Source of the DNA: Parus major
Lineage: Eukaryota > Chordata > Aves > Passeriformes > Paridae
Direction of reading: 5' to 3'
DNA: 64,000 nucleotides
NCBI RefSeq assembly: GCF_001522545.3
Contig: NC_031770.1
Location: forward strand, 19,163,542 to 19,227,541
Both the position numbers and the translations under genes were made by a program. This document shows positions 1 to 14,000 of the stretch, piece by piece (position 1 is the first letter of the stretch; each line of letters starts with the position of its first letter). The notes under the pieces were generated by a model. That model did no database searches and was not told the DNA's origin. It worked only from the letters and a program-made list of their open reading frames with translations.

Positions 1-509
1 TGTAGCTATGGATTCTTTTGTTGGAAAAAAAATAAAAAATTCGAAACTCCTTAGGGAGCTGTAATCTTCAGTGTCCAATATTATGCTGCATCTTGCAATG
101 CAGGGCTGTGCAGAGTCACAGAGAGTCTGTTAAGCTATCTCCAGACCAAGAAGCAGTGGAAATCTGTCAGCATGGTCCTGTGTGAGTGTTATTTGCACAG
201 CTGGAAGTGTAGAGCAGATCAGATTAAAAAACTTTTAGTCCTCAGCTAATGTCTCTTGCACAGGGCTTTGCTGTGCTGTGCCCCAGCCTCACTGGGAGCT
301 GGCAGAGAGATTGCTAATGCAGCTCCTTTCTGCTTGGAGCTGACATGCCCCTGTGCCTACAGGTAGAGTTCCCGCAATATTTACCACTCTGTTGATGATT
401 CTGCCCAAAACTGCTTCCAGTTTGGCAAGATTTAAACATGTCAGTAACTATGAAATAAATAAGTCCTGCCAGATATATTCCTTACACTGTTTGCTGGTCA
501 ATCTTCCTC

Positions 510-529
510 TTTTTTTTTTTTTTTTTTTT
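510..529 (+). repeat. Poly-T tract
   Basis: This is an uninterrupted run of 20 T after atcttcctc, with no adjacent element recognised. Confidence 0.9.
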
Positions 530-1089
530 GTGACTATGGAATTGAAATTCATAATTGCTCCTAGAAAAGAGACTCAAAGATGACACTTATCTCTGAGACA
601 GAAAATCCCACTTGTTTTCTCAGGCAGACTTGTAGTTGTTTCATATAAAGGACTTGTCAGTAGAATGGTGGAGGGTGACCCACCCAGAAATCGAGGCTGA
701 TTCTGACATTTCCCACACTTTTCTTCTATCAATAAGCAGATGCATGAGCAAAATTGCTTATTTCTCTGAGTTCACTTTTTGGTGTTGATTTTTACATTAG
801 CATAGCTCATATGAGCTATTACTTAGAGCTGTGGATCCATTAATCCATGAATGCATGGATTAAAACAGTTTTCTCCCAATTCTTGCATCTCAGTCTCAAC
901 ATAAAAAGCAGAGAAAGATGTGGATACAGACAAAGCAAAATGGAAATACAGCCTGAGAAACAAGGCATTTTTAACCCATAGGAGAGCTTATGGTGTACAT
1001 TCATCCAAAATCTATTCATTGTATTTCTGTTCTTGCTGCAAATGAGAAATATACATAGACAGTGAAATATGAGTATGTAAGGAAAGATA

Positions 1090-1340
1090 GGAGTTCAGAC
1101 TGATCAGATGTGGGACTCAGCTTTCCACTTATCAGGTGATGATGGATAATTTGTGGAGAGATTCTAGAAGTGAGCATAAGTGATGAACCTGACACAGCAG
1201 AGAAAATCATGTTGCAATAATCAGGATATGAAGTGAGTAGATACCATCCAAGAGTTATCTTTATACAGATTGACATGAAAGTCTATATCAGGGAGATGTT
1301 ATGCAATAATTATCTCCAAGGCTTAGACACAGTCTTCTAT
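1090..1340. mobile_element. Possible ancient interspersed repeat remnant
   Basis: The stretch gttgcaataatcaggatatg, followed by gggagatgttatgcaataat, resembles the 'ttgcagtaatcaaggcgggagatg' part of an old amniote interspersed repeat. The match is by eye, short and diverged. The purine-rich 1590-2240 that follows could be a continuation or unrelated. Confidence 0.3.
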
Positions 1341-2945
1341 CCATACTGTGTAGAAGATAATGCCAAAGATATGCGCTAGAACAACTGAAAATAGCAAATG
1401 GGAGAAAGCAGGGAAGCTTGGGTAGGAAGTCATATGTCATGACAAATGAAACATAACAAAATCTGTTTTTTTCTGTCGCACTGGGCTAAGGGCCCATGCA
1501 ATAAACCACTGGGAAATATGAAAGGCATACAGAAAATTTCTGTGGTGACTGAGAATCAACCTAAAGGATAAATAAAAACTCCCAAACCCTACACTAAGGG
1601 AGGTGAGAGGAGAATACACGTGCAAATGGGAGATGTTAAGACAGGGAAACACAGCTGCTATTCAGCTGATCCTTCATCATGGATGCTGCAGTGTGAGAGG
1701 AACAAAGATGGCAAGAGAAGAGAGAAGGGACTGTCAGTCAGAATCAGGGAGAACTAAGGGGAGGAACTTAATGGAACAACTGGTGGCAGCAGACTTAGAT
1801 AGGCACTGAGAAGGAGAGAGGCTGCAGCCTTGTATGGAAAAAGAAAGGATACAGTGGACAGGTTGGAGAGGAATGGGAAAAGCCTTTTACATTCATGGGA
1901 CACAGCATCTAAGAGGAAAACAGTGTGAGCAACGTCCTGGGGAGGAGCCCTTGTGCCTGTCAGCATCGTTGACTAAAAGGAAGGGAAGCTGAAAAGATAT
2001 TAGACAACCTTGTATAGAAAGAGATGGAACAAGAAACGTGGATTGGAGGGGACACATAACCCAAGAAATTATTCACATGGGAGAGATGGACAAGTTATAC
2101 AAATTAGGTGGGTGGAAAGCTGGGTGGCTTTGTGTAGATGTCAGTGACGGGCGTGGAACAGGGAGGGAAGAAGGGGGTTGTTCCACAGCAACAGCCATCA
2201 ACAGCCCTTTGCACCCTGTACAGAATGGGAGCTAAAATGAGATCCTGTGTTTGCCTGCATATCTCTGAACTGATGGCCACAAGATTTACAGTAGCAGTTT
2301 AACTTGAGATCTGTATCTTAAAAGTAGTGGGAACCAAGTCTCTTGAATCCTGTGTTACTAGCTGTGTTGGCAGACACCAGTTATTAGGTCTGTGAGGAGT
2401 GCACCAGTCATCTTCTCTGAAGTCTGTGAATCTGATTCAGTGATAATACTGACCCTCTGCTTACTCACCTAATGAATCAGTGACTTGCTTTTATAATCAA
2501 TTGGTATTTTATTGTAAATTTTAGACAGATCTGAGTAATTATTAAACAGAGGAATCTGAGATAACTCTGTTACAAATGTAGAGGGGATTTGTAGTTGGGG
2601 AGGCTTATGAATATGGGTATACATATGAAGTCTTGGGAATTAATTTGGTTAAATGTTTCAGAGGACGGGGCTATATGTGTTTAAGAAATTAGTTTTCTTG
2701 CCTTTCCTAGCCCCTTCTTAATGCTTGAAAATGCTGGTCATTAAACTTAACCTCTTCAAATCTATTTTTTCTTTTATTATTTTGTTTAAAAGATCTACCT
2801 ATACCACCCAGAGAGAGAGACAAAGAGAGAGATCTCCTCCATGAAAAGCACTTCTCCAATTAATGTATTAAAAAATTCTATTCTTGCTATTTGCCTGCAG
2901 GTATGTCAAATGAAGGATTTCAGACCTCTCCAGAAACAACTTCAC

Positions 2946-2972
2946 TAATAATAATAATAATAATAATAATTA
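2946..2972 (+). repeat. (AAT)n microsatellite
   Basis: This is an uninterrupted trinucleotide run of nine units. Confidence 0.95.
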
Positions 2973-3479
2973 GCAACATGAAAACTCCTAAGATGCCCCT
3001 GGTGTCATTACCTTTTTAGGTGTCAGGGAACATTTATGTGAAATGTGTTGGTACAAGCTGGGCTGAACTGCTGAGAAACGTTGAGCAGTCTGTGCTGAGC
3101 CGCATTATTCTTGCAGGCCTCTTGTATAGGTGTTTTATGAGAATGTTCTGACAGATTTCTTACAGGCATGATTGTGTTTTCCCTTCCTTCTTCCATGGAT
3201 AGTTGGAGGAATTGATTTAAAATCTCTCCTTCTTGTGTATTAAGGAATATATATTTTTCTCCAAGTCTTTGCTTATTCTTGAAAAAGGATTTAAAAAACA
3301 ACCTCTGAACCTGCTGGGTTTAGAGTTACAGTGTTTTCAGGAGTTAGCAGTCAATCGGCCAGGGTTAGGAGCAAACTGAGGTCTTTTCTGGTTTAAAGCA
3401 GACCTAAAATATCCTGAATCCAAGGCTGCTGTGCCACACCTGACCTGCGACCACCTTTCATATCCCCACTGAATTAAAA

Positions 3480-4330
3480 ACAGCTCTGCAAGGCAGGGGA
3501 GGTTGCGAGATGCCGAACTGTCCTGCGAGGCTGCCTCAGCCCACAGGTAACTGACACTGCCTCTTCCTCCGAACGGCTCTGGCCCCTCTCGCTTCTCCAT
3601 CTTCCTACCTTCCCTGCCATCTGTTCCCGCTGCTCCCGCAGCCTCCCCGCTCTCCTCCCGCCAGGGCCTGTCTGAGCAGACGGGTATGAGAGCCTCTGAT
3701 GAGGTAGGCCTCAGGCCCCTCCATCACTCCTCGCCACGAGGAAAGCACCAGCTGTCTGGCTTCATTTGCATTTTCTCTCCAAAATAATGAAATTAGCCAT
3801 GAGTATCCTGAGGTGATGCGAGACGCAAATTTAGGCTGGATGTGTCAGCGTGTGCTGGGAAGGGAGAGGGAAGGTCACGGAGGATGCTCGCAGCATTGAA
3901 ATGGAGGGCAAGGCATCTCCTGCCGGCTGCCAGGGCCCCGCGACCTGGAGTGAGGCCTGACGGGTGTCTGGCTCTCCTGGGCCCCTCAGCCCACACCGAC
4001 ACCGCCTCACGGGGCCGAGACATCCAGCCCGTGTCCCTGCAGACACCCAGAAAGGACACGAGTGTGGTTCAGCTCCCCAGGGCCAGCAGCCAGCTCGGGG
4101 TGCAGCCAGGTGCTGCTGCAGGGAACAGGAGCTGTGTGATGGCCATGTCTGGCCTGGCCGGCCTGGCCGCCCGTCGCGCCTTTGCCACAGCGCGACTGTT
4201 CCTAATTATTTCAGTGTTTGCTCAATCAGGGCTCATCACAGGAGCTGCTCAGCAATCCTCATCTCTGCTTCGTGTTCCTGATCGCGTTTCAGAGTATTTG
4301 CTGAAGTGTTTCCCACAGTACTGTAAGCAC
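3480..4330. promoter_or_regulatory. CpG-rich island-like segment, possible promoter or regulatory element
   Basis: About 38 CpG dinucleotides fall in about 850 bp, densest at 3900-4190, while the surrounding tens of kilobases are strongly CpG-depleted. The segment includes an E-box CAGCTG (3749-3754) and a perfect octamer ATTTGCAT (3764-3771). Near its right end is an AT-rich patch cctaattatttcagtg, then ctgatcgcgtttcagag. A 164-codon ORF (3842-4336, plus) and overlapping ORFs exist, but they look like by-products of high GC and show no recognisable domain. No splice-linked exon was found, so direction and target are unknown. Confidence 0.5.
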
Positions 4331-4541
4331 ACCTGAACAAGATGGAGCTCTGGCCTTGCAAGCTCTCCTTGTTCTGAGGGCAGGCACTGCTTCTTCGATT
4401 TTTACTGTTGTTCATTCAGGTAAACAATTATTTACTGCATATATATTTATATAGAATACAATTATTTCTAAAGCATAGAGGGAAGCTGCCTTTTCACACT
4501 TAACTCTGTCTTAATTACTCTCCAGTTGTAAAGAGTCTTTG

Positions 4542-4567
4542 GCTCTTTAAGACAGCTCTTTAAGACA
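4542..4567 (+). repeat. Perfect 13-bp tandem duplication
   Basis: The unit gctctttaagaca is present twice head to tail without mismatch. Confidence 0.95.
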
Positions 4568-6689
4568 ACTCTAGAATAGCACTACCTATACGAAGAGATA
4601 AAATGTTTAGAAAAAAAGGCATTTTGAAAAAAAAATTAAAAGAGATTTCCTTTATTTCAGGTAAAATTATGAATTAGCCTGTATATATAAACAACTTCTT
4701 TTGAGAGAATATTGTAGAATATTCTTGGAAAGTATAATTTTTGTTTCTAAAATATTAGTATGGTCACAACTGGACTCTAGAACAGATTTACACTAAAGCT
4801 AATCAGTGCACTCTGATTTTGCTATCAGTCACCTTAAACTCTTCATGAAAACAAAGTATTGGCTTTGCAAAATAAATAAAAATCCCAGGTGCCAGAACAG
4901 ATTTGTTCACTCATGACATCTTCAGGCTAGGTGGTTGGTGAGCAGCCTGTGAACCTGTACTTCCTCTTGACCATATGAAATGATTGAGTTTCCTCACAGT
5001 ATTTTTTTGTCTTCTATTTCATATACATAGCAACAGTCTAGGTTTTCTGCTCAAGGGTGTTTTACAGGTCATGGGGTCTTGAGCTTTGGGCCACCAAGAC
5101 AAGACAGAGTGTTTTCCACATGGTCTAATGTGTGCTGGGGTGCACCCATTAGGTAATAATTTCATGAGCAACTGCCTGTGCTTGTTCAACATACAGATTG
5201 TGACCTGTAGATGCCTATAAGACCACAGAATTTATAGCAGCCACATCATGTGCTATCAGGTTGCATGCTCACATTGTTCAAGAGATAGTAGGTAGGTCTG
5301 GTCATAGAATGGACCACCTTGAAAAAGAGGATACATTTCAGGAAGTGGCAGGTTTGTGGCATTTTCTAGGTTCATGAGGATGCAGGTGCTTTTTTCACTT
5401 TGTTCATATGTAGATCTTAGCTGTACTCTGTAGGCAATGGAGATATGTATTGAAGTTAGAGTAGGGAGAAGATACTCAATTACACTTGATCAGATTAAGA
5501 TTTTCCCTCATATGTTTAGAATTTATTAATAAAAATGTATTATGTGGTTTGAGTATAATTTTACTTGCTTTGCACTAATTGCCAGGTTTTGGTGATATCT
5601 TCAGCTTTAATTAATTTTCATCTTCAAGCATATTAGACTTTGTTACCTGTTTTGTCCTATCACTTTTCTCCACTTGTGCTTAAAGAGTAAACAAAGGCAG
5701 AATGAGCCAAGATGATCTTGATTTTGCTGTTTTCCCTTTACACTGAAGTGAAAACAGATGCCATAAGACTGAGACAAGAAATTTTCAAGTTCATGGGAGT
5801 TTCCAGTGGTTAGAGCAAAGCAGGTTTTGCTTTTGAAGTACAGCATAACTCTTGCCAAAAGTGCATCTACAGTGGTTCTCAGATATAGTCAAAACATTTT
5901 TTTTTCATTTATTCATCAGATAGAGTGTTTTATGGGGTGGGTAAACAGACAGTGGGAAGTCTCTATTACGTCAGTCTTGTCTAAATCTAAGTAAAATTAC
6001 CTTTCTTGATTTCTTACTTTATTGCAGTCTGGTTCTTACCACTAATTTCTATCACAAGTTATTTTACCAAACACAGCAGTGGCTCAGATCTCTCCAGTGC
6101 TTACTCACCACTTAGAATGATGCACCTTGCCTGACAGCTCTTCATGTCAGTCAAAAGTCTGGGTCAGTCACTTATCAATTGACCCTGTGTTAAAGGCAGG
6201 CCCTCATTTCAGCACCCATCAATAGCAGCGTTTGATGCATTTTCAGCCGAGGCTGTTTCAGTGGAGCTACTTGTAAGTTAGCATGTATGGACTTTAAAGG
6301 AAGGGAAACATTGATAAAACTCTGAAAGCAGCTTGGTGCCTGGCTTGTTGGTATTTAATGCATAGATCTTCTTTTTTGTCTTTGTCTGGAGGACAATTCT
6401 CGTTACACCAATATCACTGTGAGATGTGCTGATAGTGAGAAATGCAGCAAGTGCTACCAATGTACACAGCTAAAGCCCTTGCTAATCTCACATCCCTTTT
6501 CTAATACAAATGAACACAAATAAAAGGCTGGTCTTTTGTACTTTGCTAATGTGGAAGGAGAACCTTTTGATTATTAGCTGCAGTTACCATGAGCTCCCAA
6601 CCTGGGATGGTGTCTACGCTTCTCCTTCTGAGGTGTTAATCACAAATCTGCCAATCCTGTCCCACTTACAAGACAAGGAAAGAAATGTG

Positions 6690-7140
6690 AACATGTAAAA
6701 ATTCACAGAGGGGCCCAGGAAAATTTCCCTGACACACTCCTGCTGTGACACCACAGCAATTGAAGAAGGCCTGTCATTTGGTTGTCAACCTTTGACCTCA
6801 GCCAGACATATTTTGAAATGATGTGAAAAGAATTGCTGTGCTGTACGGCTGGCTCCTTACAGCTTTGCATGTCTGTCCTTGATGTCAGTCAAAAGTAGTT
6901 AACTGGCACCCATGGAGTCTAAAAAAAAAAGCTCCTTTAAAATATCAGTAATGACTTCTGTTAGCAAGACTAGCTCTTGTCAAGTAATGACTTTATGACA
7001 TAAGGTATTGTTTATCTAGGCATCGTTCTCTTACTTGCATTTTAATGAGCCTAATTAATAATAAGTTAGAAGTCCTCAGCTATTTCTTCACAGCTGGACC
7101 ATATGCACTAATTACACTGAGTGTGCAAACTTAGGCTAAT
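6690..7140. promoter_or_regulatory. Candidate conserved non-coding element
   Basis: The segment contains ggttgtcaacctttgacctc, then gatgtcagtcaaaagtagtt and ttaatgagcctaattaataa, with tgcactaattacactgag further right. Dense, varied motif-like words without repeats or open frames are typical of developmental enhancers. There is no alignment, so this is pattern judgement only. Confidence 0.3.
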
Positions 7141-10100
7141 CCCTTCGTCAAAAGAAATATTTTAATTTGAAAAACCTCAATGTACTTTTTTTTCACCTGA
7201 TTGCTAAAGATGTAATCTTTTCATTCTGGCAAATTTGCACAGAATCAAAGTAAACCTGGGAGTGGGAGAATTCTATAATTTATAATTTTTCTAGTGGTAG
7301 ACTTCATTCTTAAAATAATTGAGAAAGATCATTCAAGAGCAGAGAGGTGTCAGGTTCATTTCAGATGTGCGTTAGGTTCCATAAAAGTAAGGGATAATAA
7401 TTTTTAAGTTGAAGGATAATCACCAGTCTCTATGAAGAGATCCTTCCTGAACAGTAGTATAAAGGATAAATATACTTTGGTGCAAACAAGTTGGGAGGGT
7501 TTCTATTCTCAAAGTACAAGAGAATACGTAATAACAGTCATACAATTCCCAAAAAGTGATGAGACACTATTAGTTCCAGTCTAATAACAATAATGTAGTC
7601 AATATTAGAACAAGTATTACTGTTTGAAAATAGGCAGGGTGATTTTGACATAAATGTGTACATTTGCATACCAATGAAATACAATTTTTTAAAATAATAA
7701 TAATTCCTTGTTTTTTCTTATATAATAACTTCCTGGACTGATATGTTGGTGTTTGATTGTTTTTCCAACCAAAGAAGGACCATACAATGCTTTTCAAACC
7801 TTGGACAAGAAATATAACTATACAGCTGTCCATAGATTATAGCATCAGAGCACATAAGGAGTTAGAATCAGGAATTATAGCTAACTTCAGACTGATTCAA
7901 TCAATATGTCGGATCATAAAGTATTCTGATATCAAAATCGTACTCATATGGTGGATCAAGTTACTAAGAAAGGGGTATTAAATAAAAAATCAGTATTAAA
8001 ATCTTGTTGGCAGATATGAAAATGGCCAGTCATCAGATGTCTTTGTTTTCCATCTCCATACCAGTTCAAAGTCACATTTGTCTGTCTCCACAGGAAAAGC
8101 AGAAGTCAAAGAACCACCTTGGATGGCAGCATTGTTACTCCCTTTTGACCTTCTTTTTTTGTTGGTTTTTTTTCCAGTTCCAGGCTGTTGTTCGAATGGG
8201 ATTGGCCTGCTGACTGGAGAACAATGCTGGTAGGTCTTCTGCCTCTTCTGCATTTTGCCTGTAAGGCTTCTTGAGTTCAGCACTGTCAAGTTTTCCTCAG
8301 CAGCTTCCTTAGCTGAGTGTGTAGATACGTGAGCACGTGCCTCGGGAACATGTCTTTAGTATTAGATTCTGCTAATGGAACCAACAATTTCTAACCCAAA
8401 GAAAGACTTTCCCTATTTGCCAAATGAATAAAATGTTCCTCCACATGATCACACACGAAACCCCCATAGAGCTGAAAAATCATCCCTTATGGTATCAACC
8501 CTCCTCCTTCATATCTTCAGCTCTTACCACCATGCCAGGCTCAAAACAGTTTCAGTTCTTTCAATCAGCTCCCCAACAACTGCAACCTCAGCATCTGAGT
8601 TCTTTCTTAGCAGCTATTCTGTATGCCTGAGCCCAAATGCCAATTCTTAAAAAGTTACACTGCTATGCATGTTACTCAATACAATAGTTACTCAGCACTG
8701 TTTGCTGAGGTATCCACAGGTAACCCATCTATTGGCTTACAACTTTCAGTGGCAGAACTCAAATGAGTAAATTGGAATGAGAAAATATTGCTAGCAGAAG
8801 GGAAAAAACTTTGGTCATGAAGTAAACTCACTATATGTACACATTGAAAAGGTCTTTCCTAAAGTTTGGTTCTAAAGGGATCCTACATTGACAAGACCCT
8901 TTTCCCAACAAAATACAACCTGAGGTAGTTACCTCACCCTGGGTGCACATAAAAAATATGAGGCCTTTCAGGAAAGGAAAGATTGACTGGGTGTCATGAA
9001 ATTGGATTTGCCAGATAGAGACACTGTTTCAGCCTGGAAACTCACTGATGTGGAACAAAAGCAATTATTTGTTAAATTTCTGCACCTATGGGCTGGTCAG
9101 GGGCCACATTTGTATAATTCACATAATGTTCAGAAGTTTATAAAGGCATTTCAATTTTTGGTTTTATTTTTTTATATGTATACAGGCAAAAAAGCTATAT
9201 CATTTTGGATCTTTCATCTTCTTGTTCTATTCCTCCCACCTACATTTTGGGGCTTTCATTGCAGTGTCAGGACAGTGAAATGAAGTGATGTAAGCAGGTG
9301 ACCATAAGTTGACACCCTTTCCTCAGCACCAATCTTGACATTGCTCTTGTCACCATGGTCTATTCTATTGTATGAAGGTCCATTTTAGCTATTTCCGAGA
9401 ATTTCAGCAATTCCAGCAAATCTCTTGGGAGGCTGCTTGGCGAGATAACAGATTTTTCCAATAAGAATTTTTCCCTGATGTGCCCAATCTAAATTTTCAA
9501 TTTCTTATTTTCATTCCAGTAGTCCTTATTGCACTTTACTGTACTTTTCTGTAAATCTTTATTCCTTTTGGTTTTTCCATCCTACAGACCATTGCAAACT
9601 GTTAGCTCATCCTGCCTTACTTGTTTAGCCAAGATTTCACTTCGTATCTTCAGACCTTTCAACCTTTGTTTCAGTGAAGAGCTACTAACATTTCAAATAT
9701 TGACTTTGCAAATATAATAGTTCTTTCATAATGAGTTACTCCACACATAGCAGTTTGCATGAAAATTTAATAATGATGCTTTATCTTCTATTTAGAAAAA
9801 CAGTCACAGTCAAAGAATATTTTTATCAAACTATAACAGGCTATTTTGTAATTTGGAAGAGAGTATAACTTTCCAGGAATACAATGAAATGAGTTTGAGG
9901 TTTTTATTCTTGAGTCTGAGATTTTTATTCTATGTTCTTCTCTTGGAAATCTGAATGCTATTGATTACTTGTCTGATTTGTAGTATTTCCTGTTTCTTAT
10001 CAGACAAACAAGGTTAGCACTCCAGACAATCTCCCCTCTTGCAGTTAGGCACTTAAAGTCTAATCCTTTGAGTCTTTCTCCATGCACAGAAAGCTAGGGG

Positions 10101-10689
10101 CTGCTCTGTGCAGCACCTTCCTCTATGAACAGACCTCACTGCCCTAAGAGACAATGTGCTGATGCATTCTTCAGAAAGGACAGTTCTCCATTCCTCTTTG
10201 GTATTGGTCTATGTTCACCTTCTTTCCTATAGTGATGCACATTTTTGGAGTATCTACAGTACATCTAAGAGAAGTCCTTGGTGTCAGGGTGAGCTCTGGA
10301 GCTGTCAGCTCCACTGAACTCAGTGAAACCTAGTGCTGAACAGGGAGAAGGCAGAAATTACTCTGAGCTGAAGATGAAGCTCAGGTGAAGTTCCTTCCTA
10401 AACAACCTACAGTATTCAGGTTCTGACCCAAAGCTTCTGGAAATCAGACTGCTTTCCTTTTTGATGTTGTTATTATCTGTGGCAGCACAGGAACTCCAGT
10501 CCTGAATCAAGGCACAGGCAGAAAGAGACTAACTGTACCTAAATTACCTTCTCTGTACTTAATTTATGCTGATGCTAAAGTTTGCTCTCCCAGGACCTTC
10601 CAAATATAGACATGAACCCCTGTTTCCTTTGGAAAGCTGAGAATGTCTCCCCTCCAGAAGGTTAGTGCTCCAGTTTATAACCTTGATAT

Positions 10690-11050
10690 ATTGTCTGATC
10701 CTAACCTTGTTATTTAATTAAGTCTGGGCTCCGGAGCAGTGCAATTCCAAGGTGCTAAGACTGTATTCAGTGAAGACTGGGACATTGCTCTGGCTTTTTC
10801 AAGAGAAAGTAGCAGAGTAAGGATGAGTGTTTAAACCCACTGCTAATTATCAGCCACAGGAATTACTTTTAGTATTATAAAGCCTTTTATTCTTCTTTGC
10901 TTCCCATAAAGAAAGATTCAGCTAATTTAGGTACCTACACAATTATTTTTAGCAGTGATTAATGGATTAATCTAACCATATGGAATTAGCGCATTAGTCT
11001 CAATATTGCATCAGATGTCAGATTATTTTTCTGGTTTAGGGCTTGGAGAG
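10690..11050. promoter_or_regulatory. Candidate conserved non-coding element rich in homeobox-type sites
   Basis: Sequence such as ttatttaattaagtctgggc, ctgctaattatcagccacag and tgattaatggattaatctaa packs at least five TAAT/ATTA cores and a GGATTA (bicoid-class) site into 360 bp. No ORF or repeat explains it. Conservation is untested. Confidence 0.3.
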
Positions 11051-14000
11051 TTCATAGAACTGTTCTGGGGAGTAAGGAGGGGCTTTTCCCCCTTTTCTTT
11101 TCTGCTTTTGTTGTCATTATATTTTGTTTTGGCTTTGCATTTTCTCTTTTAGTACAGAGTACTATTTTTGGATCATGCTGCAAGCCTTACCTCTCCTCTC
11201 AGTCTCATCATAGAGATTTTTCCAGGAACAGTGAGATCCCTGTTAAGAGCTACAGGAAGGCCTTTTCACGTATTTTTCCACTCTTTTTTTGTCATTTATG
11301 GCCCTTTAAAATGACATGAAATTAGTTAGCTGAAGGTTGCTGACATATCCAGCATTTACTACATTTACATTACACGTTTAGACAAACCTGCTTTATGTAT
11401 AGTGGCTTTGTGGTTTTTTTAAGGGAGCTATTCCATGTTGATCAGATCTTTTAAATGATAGAAGTGGTCCCACTGGAGATGGATTAGTAAGCAGAGGGTA
11501 GATGAGGCAGTCAAAAGCGCAAACTGCAATTTACCACATGGTCTGTGTAATTTATCACACAAACGTCTCTGACACATACATGGTACGTGTGCATCCTACA
11601 AGTTTGATTGTGTTGTGCTTATCTACTTACTGAAGATGTTAGCCAGCCCTCTCCCAATCCTGGAAAAAGGCTAAGTTGTACTAGAAGTTTGTTACTATTT
11701 GGTCTACAAAGCACAGTGTAATAATAAAAATATTTAAAACAGAAATCCTTTCTGCTGAGGATCACCACAAAATTTATATTAAGACAGATGCTGAAAATAA
11801 GGCTCACCCTCAGGTTAGATACGAATGCACAAGAAAGAAAAATATAACCTTAAGGACCTGACACAGGTTAATTTAATCAGAAAATACCCAGTGTATGTCT
11901 ACACAACCTAAAGGCAGTACTGCATAGAGGTATCTGTGCTAGCTAATGCATAGAGATGTATTTTTCGTGGTCTGCAGATAACTGCATGGATATTAATGAG
12001 ATTCAGTCATTTCTGCTAGAGGCAACATTTCTCCTAGATCATTTTATTTGTTCCATATTGTTATCTAGTGCTGCATCAAAAGGGTTTAGTTTGCTGGAGT
12101 TTCTTCAAAAATTACATTGTGAAAATAGTGCAGGCATCATGCTGTGTGCACCTGATAATGTTCTGCACCATCAGTAATTCCTACAACACTTTGTGTTATT
12201 ATGAAAACACTGAACCAGAATCAATGCTTTCATAGAAAGAGCCTATTGTTTAAAAAAATAACACATATATTCTATTTGTTTTTCTACTGTGACTATAGAT
12301 CCCATATAGCTCCTTCAACAATGAAAATACTACCAGTAAATTGTGAATAGTCACTGCTACTTGCTTATGTTTAAATGAAAAATAAATTCTATATGTGTTA
12401 AGACAACACTGTTCACATGAAAATAAACATGAGAATAAGATACAAGTTTAAAGACAGATTTTTAGTGATAACTTAGAAAAGGATTCATAATATTTTGCTA
12501 TTTGTTAACATTGTTCGATTATTGATTGAAAATGTTTTTATGTGCAGCAAGGAGGAAATCCAAGCTCTAGGATGAAAAATACAAAAGATTTTTATTGTCT
12601 GAGGTTTGACTAAAGGGATAATACCCAAGACAGATCAAAATTAAATTGCCTGAAAAAGGCATGGGTTATTGCAATTCTTTAAATACTTAAAAATACAGTA
12701 GCCAAACAGAGGATGACTCAAAAAAACTCAGTTGAGATAACCAACAGGATTTGTTACTCCTACCTGTATGTATGTGAGCAATAAATTATTTATCATTCCA
12801 ACTAAATTGCTGGTGAAAAACGGATTAAACATTGCACCTTGTTCTATTTTGAAGGAAGTACATTTCACATAATCCTCATATTCAATGCTGCAAACCATGG
12901 AAAAGTTGGATTTTAGGACAAATTTCAGAATTCAGATGAGTTTTTCTTTGTGGAGTGTTACAAAAATGATGTGTACCAGTCACCATATGGACTCAACTCA
13001 AGGTTTCTGCATAAGCCAAAAGATAGGTTCCTTTATGAAAATACTTTTTATTAATAATTGTACAGCTTGAGCTGGCTGCTTCTCAAGATGAACCCCCCCC
13101 AAAATAAACAACCCTGGGTAATTCTACCTTTACAATCCAAGTTCCTTGCCTCTCATGCAGTAATTTATGGATGAATAGTAATATTAAGGTCTAGTCTTAT
13201 ATTTGCTGTTTCGTTATTAAGGTGTTCTGTAGTTACCTATTCAGTTGCAGTATGGTTGCTGATGAACTGGTACTTAAGAAACCAACTAGAGTTGCCAGAG
13301 GAAGCTTGTGACATGCTGTAAGTTTAATTATGTTCAATTCATTAACACAATTAGAGCTGTAAACAAATCTATTGACACAGCCAGAATCACTTAGAAACAG
13401 CTAGTAAGTCATAGATTACAGGGACTTGTTCTCCATCCCTACATGTTGAGCATGATTCCCTGGCAAAATACAGCAGTCAGTCATTTGGGAACACAGATTT
13501 GATGACAGAGGTTTCCTCTTTTCCCTGGATCAGATTAGTCATGTTTCAGAAGAAAGGCCTAATAATGAAAAAGTACCTGAAAGCAAAGTCCTTTACATGC
13601 ACTGACATCATGTAGTTGTGAATGATTCTTTTGCTGGATTTACCTAATGATCTGTTTGTTGATAAGGGGGAGATATATTTCAGGTACAGAACTTGATCAA
13701 AATTAGAATTCATGTATATTTTGTGGGACCCCCTCTGAGAGCTTTAGTTTCCTTCTGAGCATGTATTTGTGACAAAGTCAGAGAAGTGACTGATAGGAGA
13801 TTCAAGGAGAAATGTATAGGAGAGGTCTAAGGAGAAAAACAAAAAAGCTTCCTGAAATTTCTGCTCACTAAATTTGCCACAGCACCAATCCACTCCCAAA
13901 ACTCCCAAAAATTTCTGCAAGGTCAGAATACTCCTTGCGAAAGCCTTTTGATGCCATTGAAACTTCAGCTACTTCCCAGCAACCTGACTGCACTTGGGCA

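Larger units (their letters stand above)
1..3479. other. Intergenic DNA with simple repeats and a purine-rich stretch
   Basis: This region holds a 20-bp T run (510-529), a possible old repeat (1090-1340), a purine-rich stretch (1590-2240) and an (AAT)n microsatellite (2946-2972). ORFs of 60-92 codons on both strands show no domain or splice support. Confidence 0.5.

Noticed and set aside
3842..4336. Plus-strand ORF of 164 codons, the longest in the window
   Set aside because: It lies in the CpG-rich segment where stop codons are rare, overlaps ORFs in other frames and on the other strand, and shows Ala/Arg/Pro-biased composition without any domain or splice context.
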